5,184 nucleotides of DNA, taken from the NCBI GenBank assembly GCA_025355115.1, contig JANXLO010000071.1, forward strand, positions 1 to 5,184. The letters are read 5' to 3'. The notes beneath the pieces are model-generated. The model was not told where the DNA came from and ran no database searches. It worked only from the letters and a program-made list of their open reading frames with translations. Below are positions 1 to 5,184 of the stretch, in pieces (the first letter of the stretch is position 1; each line of letters begins with the position of its first letter). Origin of the DNA: Chthonomonadaceae bacterium. Lineage in GTDB: Bacteria; Armatimonadota; Chthonomonadetes; Chthonomonadales; Chthonomonadaceae. Both the position numbers and the translations under genes were made by a program.

Positions 1-1661
1 CGGAGACGGGACGGCCGAGCGAAATCCTGCCCCACTACTACGCGCTCGGCGACATCGCAGCCATGAACTTCAGCGACATCGAGACGTTTGGCGGCGAGTC
101 GGCGGCGAGGCTGACCATCCGCCTGAAGAACGATCAGCACACCCGCATCCGCCTTCGCGGACAGCACAATCTTGAGAATGCCCAGGCAGTCGTAGAGGTG
201 TTCCGATCGCTGGTGCAAGCGCGGCGTCCGGGCACCACGCCTACGCAGCGAGTCTGCGGCTCGTGCCAGCATACGATGGATCAGCCGTTCAAATTTTGCC
301 CCTACTGCGGTCAAAAACAAGACCTCGATGCGTCGACTGCACCTGCGCCCTTTGCCGCCGAGGAGCAGGAGCGCACCTACGCCCCGACTCCACCCGGCCC
401 AACAAGCCCCGATTTCCTTGACGCCGTTCCCTATCAGGATGCGGCGAGCTTTCGCGGCCCCACGATAGACGACGGCCTCCAGTTTCTTGCCCCTGAGCCC
501 TCAGCATCGATGTCGGCGGAGGAGACGTCGTCGGAAAGCGGCACCTTTGAGAACGAGCGGAGCGAGCGCCCCGCAGACGAGCAAGCCGAGTTCGTGTCGG
601 AAACTCCAGAAACGCATGTTGAGGAGTTCAACCTTGAGCCCCCGATCCCTGAGCCTGGAGAGCCCACCTCCTCTGCCGGAATCGAGGCGAGCTTCGACAC
701 AGACACACAGACAAGTGTACACTCACCGCTGGATACGCCTTTTCCTGAATTCGCAGCGGAGTCGTGGGACGCGTTCGCTCCCGTAGCGGCCCCCGAGGAG
801 CACTCCTCTACGCCGGAAGAGGTCTCTGCTCGGGAGACACTTGAAGCCCAGCACGCTCCCGAGATGGCCCAAACAACTCCGTCTATGGCCGATACGGAGG
901 GGACGAGTGCCGTCCACCCGACCTCATTTTCCGGAGCGACCAACTCCGCACTGCCGACGGAGGCGGAAGCTATCGGCACCCATGAGAGCGCAGCGTTTGT
1001 AACGGGCGCCGACGGGCCGGAAATTACGCCTGTCGCCATACAGGATTTCGAGCCTTTCGCTCCAGTTACTCCGATGCAAGCCACCGATTTGCCAGCCGTG
1101 CCTGCGATGTCATACGCGCCTCTGGTGCCGCCAATCGTCTTCCCTGCACCCGCGTCACCACCGACTGCCGAGGCCATCTCTACGCCGGAGACGCCCGTTC
1201 CGCCGGAAGCCGCTTCCACAGCCGCAACACCTTCTGAACCCAGTGCTGCAACCTCCCCGGAACCCGTTGCACCGACTGAGGGAGAGCGACTTGCGCAGCT
1301 GCTGCAGGAACTCCGAGGAGGGGAATCAACCGCAATGCCTACGCCTCCAAAGCCAGAGCGCAGGGACGGGCCGATGTCTGTCAACGTTCACATTAATCGC
1401 CCGAGAATCACAGTGAACGAGACATTCACTGGCCTGAACGCCGAGGAGATCGTCTCGAAGCTAAAGGCGCGCGTCCTGCCGGAGCTAAATTTCGGGCTGC
1501 GGCTGCTCGTAAGCAACATGAGCGGCCTGCGTTTCGCCCAGGAGATCGTCCGTCGCTACAACGAGGCGGAAAAGACGAATCTTCCTGTTCCGAACTCCTG
1601 TTGGGAGTTCTTGCAGCGGGCCGAAGAGATGGGCTATGTCAACATCACCTTCACGGGATAA
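1..1661 (+). CDS. Zinc-ribbon protein with long disordered linker and unknown C-terminal domain (5' partial)
   Basis: I do not recognise this as a named family. The frame is open to the left edge (first full codon at 3), and the residues before the first ATG at 63 read as normal protein. No Shine-Dalgarno sequence precedes that ATG, so the true start probably lies outside the window; 552 residues are visible. Numbering from the ATG at 63: residues about 1-52 plus the upstream part alternate strand-like segments and a final helix, which could be a bacterial PH-like fold (inference). C65, C68, C79 and C82 form a CxxC-x10-CxxC zinc ribbon. Residues about 88-435 are low-complexity, rich in Pro, Ala, Glu, Ser and Thr, surely disordered. 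Residues about 438-532 are a compact mixed alpha/beta domain of unknown identity. There is no membrane segment or signal peptide in the visible part. The next gene, an M48 protease also carrying a zinc ribbon, starts 90 bases downstream, which suggests a shared operon and role. Confidence 0.85.
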   Translation, partial: ETGRPSEILPHYYALGDIAAMNFSDIETFGGESAARLTIRLKNDQHTRIRLRGQHNLENAQAVVEVFRSLVQARRPGTTPTQRVCGSCQHTMDQPFKFCPYCGQKQDLDASTAPAPFAAEEQERTYAPTPPGPTSPDFLDAVPYQDAASFRGPTIDDGLQFLAPEPSASMSAEETSSESGTFENERSERPADEQAEFVSETPETHVEEFNLEPPIPEPGEPTSSAGIEASFDTDTQTSVHSPLDTPFPEFAAESWDAFAPVAAPEEHSSTPEEVSARETLEAQHAPEMAQTTPSMADTEGTSAVHPTSFSGATNSALPTEAEAIGTHESAAFVTGADGPEITPVAIQDFEPFAPVTPMQATDLPAVPAMSYAPLVPPIVFPAPASPPTAEAISTPETPVPPEAASTAATPSEPSAATSPEPVAPTEGERLAQLLQELRGGESTAMPTPPKPERRDGPMSVNVHINRPRITVNETFTGLNAEEIVSKLKARVLPELNFGLRLLVSNMSGLRFAQEIVRRYNEAEKTNLPVPNSCWEFLQRAEEMGYVNITFTG

Positions 1662-1751
1662 CCCCGCAGGCACACGCGCCATACGCATGGTCAGCCGCGG
1701 CACCGTCCTTCCGCCTTCCCGAAGATCAATTGATAGAGGAGTCGTCCGACT

Positions 1752-2726
1752 ATGACCGCTGCCCCGAACCTGGCACTACCGCCGCGAGTCCGCTTTCCCG
1801 GAATCTCCAGTGCGGCCTTCGAGCACCCCTCCGATCGGGCTGCGCTTGAGGCACTGCGCCGCACGCCCGGCCTCGACCGCCTGCTGAAATGGCTGTCCGA
1901 CATGGGAGCAGAGCGCTATCTCAGGGTCAAATTCACTGCTGACAGCATCCGCGTCTCGCCTCGGCAGTGCTCTCGTCTCTACAACGATCTTCGGGAGGCT
2001 TGCGCCATCCTCGACGTCAAGGAGCCCGAGCTCTACCTGAGTCAGTACCCGGTTCCCAACGCCTTCGCCTTCGGCATGCAGCGGCACACCATCGTCATGA
2101 CGACTTCCCTCGTGGATCTCCTGAGCGAGACTGAGCGTCTGGAGGTAATCGGGCACGAACTCGGCCATATCAAAGCCGAGCACATGCTCTACACGCAGAT
2201 GGCGTTCCTGCTGGCTGACATCCTCTCAATGGCAGCTGGAACGATCACTATTCCCGGGGCAATTCTCACCAACGGCCTTATCATGGCCCTCTACACCTGG
2301 ATACGCAAATCGGAACTGACGGCGGATCGAGCCGGGTTGCTGACCGTGCAAGACCCGAATATATGCGTCTCCGGCCTACTCAAGCTGGTCGGCGGATCAC
2401 AGAAATTGATGGATGATCTCAATCCAGACGAATTTACCCGGCAGGCCGATCTTTACGAGGACATGGACGAGGATCTGATGAGCCTCTACTACAAGCTCAT
2501 GCTACTGCGTTTCCAGACACATCCCTTCCCCGCTGTCCGAGCACGGGAGCTTACCGAGTGGAGCCGCAGCGATCAGTACCTGCGTCTGCTGCGCGGCGAC
2601 TACCCACGGGTCGAGACCGATCAGGGCCGCCGAACCTGCGCGGCATGCAGCGCCATCGTCACCAATGTCACCTTCCGTTTCTGCCCTGAGTGCGGCGGAA
2701 TCCTCGATCCCGTCACCAGGGACTGA
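1752..2726 (+). CDS. M48-family zinc metalloprotease with C-terminal zinc ribbon
   Basis: A complete 324-residue protein. The M48 (HtpX/Oma1/Ste24-like) zinc site is intact: H135-E136-L-G-H139 supplies two zinc-binding histidines and the catalytic glutamate. E188 in the conserved stretch WIRKSELTADRAG (183-195) is the likely third ligand. Between them, residues about 149-182 are strongly hydrophobic and could be a membrane hairpin or a buried helical pair, as in other M48 members. No N-terminal signal peptide or anchor is visible, unlike HtpX, which has two N-terminal transmembrane helices. The C-terminus adds C296, C299, C311 and C314, a CxxC-x11-CxxC zinc ribbon absent from classical M48 proteins. 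The ATG at 1752 is supported by AGAGGAG at 1735-1741, ten bases upstream. The family degrades or processes misfolded or membrane-associated proteins; the substrate here is unknown. It lies between the zinc-ribbon protein and a LolA-like gene 20 bases downstream, a probable operon linked to the envelope. Confidence 0.93.
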   Translation: MTAAPNLALPPRVRFPGISSAAFEHPSDRAALEALRRTPGLDRLLKWLSDMGAERYLRVKFTADSIRVSPRQCSRLYNDLREACAILDVKEPELYLSQYPVPNAFAFGMQRHTIVMTTSLVDLLSETERLEVIGHELGHIKAEHMLYTQMAFLLADILSMAAGTITIPGAILTNGLIMALYTWIRKSELTADRAGLLTVQDPNICVSGLLKLVGGSQKLMDDLNPDEFTRQADLYEDMDEDLMSLYYKLMLLRFQTHPFPAVRARELTEWSRSDQYLRLLRGDYPRVETDQGRRTCAACSAIVTNVTFRFCPECGGILDPVTRD

Positions 2727-2732
2727 GCCAAA

Positions 2733-2738
2733 GAGAGG
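2733..2738 (+). promoter_or_regulatory. Ribosome binding site fixing the LolA-like start
   Basis: GAGAGG lies eight bases before the ATG at 2747. It selects that ATG over a longer in-frame reading from 2690, which would overlap the end of the M48 gene and put 19 mostly polar or charged residues in front of a clear signal peptide. Confidence 0.7.
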
Positions 2739-2746
2739 CTTCCGCC

Positions 2747-3601
2747 ATGCCGTTCCCCTCCCGTTCCCTGCTCTGCGCTGTCGCGCTCCTTGGCCTGTCC
2801 GTTGGGCTGCCAGCTCATGCCGATGAGAAGACGGATGCACTGCTTCGAGACGTTGAGCGCGCCGTGAAGGCTATCCCGTCGCTTTCGGCTGATCTTGTGG
2901 TGACGCTGACGACTCAGAACCTCTCCGCGCAGCCTTCTCAAGGCACAAAGCAGAGGCAGACCGACCCGAATTTTTCCGGCGGAAACGACCCCATCAAGTT
3001 CACTTACTCAGGAACCGTCAAACTTAAGCGGCCAAATCTTGCACGCCTGGATTTTCCTGATCCTATTCGTCAGATCATCGCCTGCGATGGCGCTACACTC
3101 TGGACACTGCTTCCTACTAGCGAGTATGTGCGCACGCCGTCCGACCCTCAGGGCAGGAACATGAGCGCCTACGCCCCGATACTGATGTTCTTCGCGCCTG
3201 AAACGGCTCGAACCGCAGGCGTAGTGCTCGGATCGACTCCCGTAGCTGTCCCGGCCAACTTCACGACGCGCTACCTGGGCAAGGAGCGGATAAATCTGAA
3301 GGAGGATCATGGAAAGGACGCGACAAGCAGCCCAGACGGGTCAAGGGAGTACGATGTTGTGGAAGTGCGGCGACTGAAGCCTGCACCTCAAGCATATCGT
3401 CTCTATATCAATGCCGACAAACTGGTCTCCAGGTACGTCACCGAGCTTCGTCGAGGCACTCTGCTCTCCATTCAGGAGGTAACGCTTATCAACATCAAAC
3501 TCGGCCAGGCGTTCACCGATTCGGATTTTGCTTTCACGCTGCCTCCCGATGCGCGGCCATATCAAGACAAGCCGGCAATCACTCAGAAGCCTCCACAATA
3601 G
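2747..3601 (+). CDS. LolA-like / DUF2092-type periplasmic lipoprotein-carrier family protein
   Basis: A 284-residue secreted protein. Residues 1-25 are a Sec signal peptide: one arginine at position 6, a hydrophobic core at about 8-21, and an AHA cleavage site after A25. No lipobox cysteine is present, so it should be a soluble periplasmic protein. The mature part follows the LolA fold order: a helix at about 30-45, then strands and the diagnostic stretch YSGTVKLKRPNLARLDF (87-103), followed by a 'cDG..lW.l.P....v' block at about 113-128. A last strand ends in FTLPPDA (263-269). Proteins of this superfamily bind acyl chains of lipoproteins or other lipids in a beta half-barrel. At 284 residues it is longer than classical LolA (about 200), closer to DUF2092 or sigma-factor-regulator (RseB/LolA-like) forms, so lipoprotein transport itself is not proven. 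It starts 20 bases after the M48 stop, suggesting cotranscription, and a hairpin terminator follows 31 bases after its stop. Confidence 0.85.
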   Translation: MPFPSRSLLCAVALLGLSVGLPAHADEKTDALLRDVERAVKAIPSLSADLVVTLTTQNLSAQPSQGTKQRQTDPNFSGGNDPIKFTYSGTVKLKRPNLARLDFPDPIRQIIACDGATLWTLLPTSEYVRTPSDPQGRNMSAYAPILMFFAPETARTAGVVLGSTPVAVPANFTTRYLGKERINLKEDHGKDATSSPDGSREYDVVEVRRLKPAPQAYRLYINADKLVSRYVTELRRGTLLSIQEVTLINIKLGQAFTDSDFAFTLPPDARPYQDKPAITQKPPQ

Positions 3602-3632
3602 TGTTTCTGGGATCAGTGCTTCCGTTCCATCA

Positions 3633-3664
3633 ACAAAACACTAGACTTTTGTCTAGTGTTTTGT
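3633..3664 (+). terminator. Rho-independent terminator hairpin after the three-gene unit
   Basis: A perfect inverted repeat with 14-base arms (3633-3646 and 3651-3664) around a TTTT loop. The core stem CACTAGAC/GTCTAGTG is preceded by AAAA and followed by TTTTGT, so it could stop transcription in both directions. On the + strand it ends the unit that closes with the LolA-like gene and insulates the downstream nuclease-family gene. An operator role for the palindrome cannot be excluded, but the A and T tracts favour a terminator. Confidence 0.85.
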
Positions 3665-3722
3665 CAGCGAGGCATCAGGCATCACTGCACTGTGATTCTT
3701 TTAACTAGCTTTTTCCAACAAT

Positions 3723-3726
3723 GAGG
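3723..3726 (+). promoter_or_regulatory. Weak ribosome binding site for the EEP-family gene
   Basis: GAGG lies eleven bases before the ATG at 3738, a somewhat long spacing. It is only two bases from the alternative in-frame TTG at 3729, which makes that start unlikely. Homologues usually begin directly before the first beta strand (here MRILTYN), in agreement with the ATG. Confidence 0.5.
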
Positions 3727-3737
3727 TCTTGTTCTCA

Positions 3738-4427
3738 ATGCGCATTCTAACCTACAATACTCGTGGCAGCCTCGGCATGGATGGTCTGCGCTCTACACCG
3801 CGCATCGCTCAGGTCGTGCGCGAGCTTACTCCCGACATAGTCTGCTTTCAGGAGATCCATCGCAAGACACTGGCTAGCAGCGGCGAGGACCAACCTGAAG
3901 TGCTGTCGGCAAGGCTTGGACGTCCCTTCGCCTTTCAAAGCAATCTCTCAATGGGATTTGGTGACTACGGCGTGGGGATCGCTTATCGCGGCCGATTGCA
4001 CCAGAGCATCGAGCACTCTTTGCCCAGCCGTATGGAGCAACGCGGCGCTCTCGAAGTTCAGTTGCGGGACATTGGTGGTTTCCGGCGGTTGACCGTACTC
4101 AGTACGCACTGGGGCCTGAATGACGAGGAGCGCCTCCAGCAGGCAGAGGCATTGGCCTTGATAGTTCGTGGCTCTTCCCATCCCATCATCGTCTGCGGTG
4201 ACCTGAATGAAAACGCCAACGGAGAAGCGGTGCAAAAGTTGTTGCTCGCCACCGGGCTATTGGATTCCGATGCTGCTCACAATCGTTCTACCTTCCTCTC
4301 AGACAACCCGACAACCCGCATCGACTTTATTCTGCACTCCTCTGATTTGAGAGCAGTCAATGTTGAAGTTGTCTCCTCCCTCGCCTCCGATCATCTCCCG
4401 GTCCTGGTCGACTTTGAGGCGGCGTAG
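3738..4427 (+). CDS. Endonuclease/exonuclease/phosphatase (EEP) family metal-dependent hydrolase
   Basis: A complete 229-residue protein. The DNase I-like EEP motifs all appear in order: N7 in LTYN; E39 in CFQEI, the metal-binding glutamate; H124 in LSTHWGL; D155 and N157 in CGDLNEN; D196 in TRIDFIL; and D218-H219 in ASDHLP. The family cleaves phosphodiester or phosphomonoester bonds with Mg2+; members act on DNA, RNA, sphingomyelin, phosphoinositides or nucleotides, and the sequence does not reveal which. There is no signal peptide or membrane segment, so it should be cytoplasmic. Its size is that of a catalytic domain with no additions. It lies downstream of the terminator at 3633-3664, so it needs its own promoter, which I could not identify with confidence in the AT-rich 3665-3722. 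It converges with the Nudix gene across a short gap containing parS. An in-frame TTG at 3729 would add three residues but fits the ribosome binding site poorly. Confidence 0.9.
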   Translation: MRILTYNTRGSLGMDGLRSTPRIAQVVRELTPDIVCFQEIHRKTLASSGEDQPEVLSARLGRPFAFQSNLSMGFGDYGVGIAYRGRLHQSIEHSLPSRMEQRGALEVQLRDIGGFRRLTVLSTHWGLNDEERLQQAEALALIVRGSSHPIIVCGDLNENANGEAVQKLLLATGLLDSDAAHNRSTFLSDNPTTRIDFILHSSDLRAVNVEVVSSLASDHLPVLVDFEAA

Positions 4428-4438
4428 CATCCCCACAG

Positions 4439-4451
4439 TTCACATGGTGAA
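4439..4451. repeat. Short inverted repeat beside parS
   Basis: TTCAC-ATG-GTGAA has five-base perfect arms around a three-base centre, eight bases from the parS site. Its arms match the inner parS half-sites (TTCAC/GTGAA), but the spacing is wrong for a ParB site. It may be a decayed parS copy, a minor hairpin, or chance. Confidence 0.3.
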
Positions 4452-4459
4452 AAGACTCT

Positions 4460-4475
4460 TGTTGCACGTGAAACA
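4460..4475. other. parS: parS centromere site (ParB binding site)
   Basis: TGTTGCACGTGAAACA fits the 16-base bacterial parS consensus TGTTNCACGTGAAACA at every position. It is palindromic except for one base pair (G at position 5 opposite A at position 12). ParB dimers bind such sites, load as CTP-dependent clamps and spread over flanking DNA, and ParA then segregates the origin region; SMC is often recruited here. The site sits in the 61-base gap between two converging genes, outside coding sequence, and 548 bases from the end of parB, as expected for the chromosomal par locus. The match is seen directly; binding is inferred. Confidence 0.92.
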
Positions 4476-4488
4476 TTTGGCGGACGAA

Positions 4489-4998
4489 TTACCTGATGAA
4501 GGCTGCTAGCTGATTGGCCCATGCGTCTATCAGATTGAGGCGGCTGTCAGGGATGAGTGCGAAGCTGTCGAGCTCATCCCTGCCAATCCAGGCAAAGGCT
4601 TCAGATTCTGCGCTGGCCTTTAGCTCACCGCCAATGATTTCAGCTTCAAAGCAGAGGACGAAGCTTTGATGGACATTGCCGTCTGGGTAGTGCACGATGC
4701 GATGCGGATCTGTGTTGGTGGCGATGAGTCGGACGATGCGAGTTTGAAGGCCAGTCTCTTCTAATGTTTCGCGAACACAACACCGCTGCGCAGACTCTCC
4801 GAGATCGAGCCGGCCTCCGGGGAGAGACCAGTAAATTCCACGAGACCGTTTCAAGATGAGAGCTTTGCGCTCCGCATCGAAAATGACTGCGGCAACGCCG
4901 GGAGAGAGTGGAACGTTTGGACGGGGAGTATCAGGTTCTCCGTCGTAGAAGCGTTCCTCGGGAATAAGCGTTTTGGGGGATGTATCGAACTGCTGCAT
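4489..4998 (-). CDS. Nudix hydrolase
   Basis: A complete 169-residue protein. The Nudix box GX5EX7REUXEEXGU is present at residues 62-84, with G62, E68, R76, E77, E80, E81, G83 and L84; the only departure is T78 in place of the usual bulky hydrophobic residue. E77, E80 and E81 should bind the catalytic Mg2+. The box is preceded by the typical YWSLPGG (56-62) and followed by a 'GGEL....E...WIGRDEL' segment common in Nudix domains. The first 30 or so residues are a polar, proline-containing extension. The family hydrolyses nucleoside diphosphates linked to another group (oxidised dNTPs, ADP-ribose, nucleotide sugars, dinucleoside polyphosphates); the substrate cannot be read from the sequence. 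A strong TAAGGAG (5004-5010) lies five bases before the ATG at 4998. It starts 25 bases after the parB stop on the same strand, so it is probably cotranscribed with parB. Confidence 0.93.
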   Translation of the reverse strand: MQQFDTSPKTLIPEERFYDGEPDTPRPNVPLSPGVAAVIFDAERKALILKRSRGIYWSLPGGRLDLGESAQRCCVRETLEETGLQTRIVRLIATNTDPHRIVHYPDGNVHQSFVLCFEAEIIGGELKASAESEAFAWIGRDELDSFALIPDSRLNLIDAWANQLAAFIR

Positions 4999-5023
4999 CT
5001 CAACTCCTTAAGCGGGCCCAACA

Positions 5024-5184
5024 TTATCTAATGGAGAGGATGGTCTCGAGGATTCGGGCCAGATCTTCACCGGAATAAAATTCGATCTCGATCTTTCCTG
5101 CCCCATTGGCAGCGGAGCGGAGCACAACCTTGGTCTTTAGCATCTGCTGCAGCTCATCCATCAATGCGCCTTCATTAGGGTCGG
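5024..5184 (-). CDS. parB: Chromosome-partitioning protein ParB, C-terminal fragment (5' part outside window)
   Basis: The minus-strand frame entering from the right edge codes 52 residues and ends with TAA at 5024-5026. It matches the ParB C-terminal dimerisation domain: a 'DPN...L...L...L.TKV' helix-strand opening, a basic or polar turn, then KIEIEFYSGEDLARIL, the KIEIEFYS(D/G)E-L--IL signature of ParB/Spo0J C-termini. This domain forms the ParB dimer, and in Spo0J-type proteins it also contacts DNA non-specifically. The N-terminal CTPase and helix-turn-helix parts lie outside the window. A parS site 548 bases downstream in the window supports the call. ParA would be expected upstream, beyond the right edge. 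A Noc-type paralogue is possible from the C-terminus alone, but the parS type fits ParB. Confidence 0.88.
   Translation of the reverse strand, partial: DPNEGALMDELQQMLKTKVVLRSAANGAGKIEIEFYSGEDLARILETILSIR

Noticed and set aside
434..1384. A 316-codon open frame on the minus strand
   Set aside because: It lies wholly opposite the low-complexity linker of the zinc-ribbon gene. Its Ser/Ala/Gly/Val-rich translation is what the complement of Pro/Ala/Glu/Ser/Thr codons gives. It has no recognisable motif.
1725..1734. ATCAATTGAT palindrome before the M48 gene
   Set aside because: Only ten bases, without a T tract or a partner site, and adjoining the ribosome binding site; too short to call an operator or terminator.
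1776..2183. A 135-codon open frame on the minus strand
   Set aside because: It is opposite the catalytic half of the M48 gene, whose motifs are unambiguous, and it shows no family features of its own.
3661..3710. Possible promoter for the EEP gene (TTGTCA at 3661 as a -35 box)
   Set aside because: No convincing -10 box lies 16-18 bases downstream, and the TTGTCA overlaps the terminator arm. A promoter is likely somewhere here but cannot be placed.
3721..3750. A nine-codon ATG-to-TAA frame overlapping the EEP start
   Set aside because: It has no ribosome binding site of its own and no attenuator-like composition or structure; probably chance.
4428..4488. A terminator between the convergent EEP and Nudix genes
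   Set aside because: The only palindromes are parS and the 13-base repeat. Neither has a GC-rich stem followed by a clear T tract on either strand.

Overview
The window looks like a bacterial chromosome with moderately high GC (richer in the first 3.6 kb than in the last 1.6 kb, judged by eye) and no mobile elements, tRNAs, rRNAs or CRISPR. A LolA-like periplasmic protein with a Sec signal peptide suggests a Gram-negative (diderm) envelope. The phylum cannot be fixed from the sequence. The gene mix would fit Armatimonadota or another little-studied diderm group, but that is a weak guess.

Left part (1-3664, + strand): three genes in one direction with gaps of 90 and 20 bases, closed by a strong hairpin terminator. 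First is a large protein, 5'-truncated by the window edge, with a possible PH-like segment, a four-cysteine zinc ribbon, a disordered linker of about 350 residues and a folded C-terminal domain I do not recognise. Second is an M48 zinc metalloprotease with an intact HELGH motif and its own C-terminal four-cysteine zinc ribbon. Third is a secreted LolA/DUF2092-like protein. They look like a transcription unit for an envelope or proteostasis function. The shared zinc-ribbon design of the first two is the least explained feature here.

Middle (3665-4427, + strand): after the terminator, a complete endonuclease/exonuclease/phosphatase-family metal-dependent hydrolase with all expected catalytic motifs.

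Right part (minus strand): the C-terminal end of parB enters from the right edge and is followed after 25 bases by a Nudix hydrolase gene. The Nudix gene converges on the EEP gene. The 61-base gap between them holds a 16-base sequence that fits the bacterial parS centromere consensus at every position (TGTTGCACGTGAAACA, 4460-4475). With the parB end 548 bases away, this marks a chromosomal partition locus, so the window probably lies in the origin-proximal region. No intergenic stretch exceeds 300 bases.
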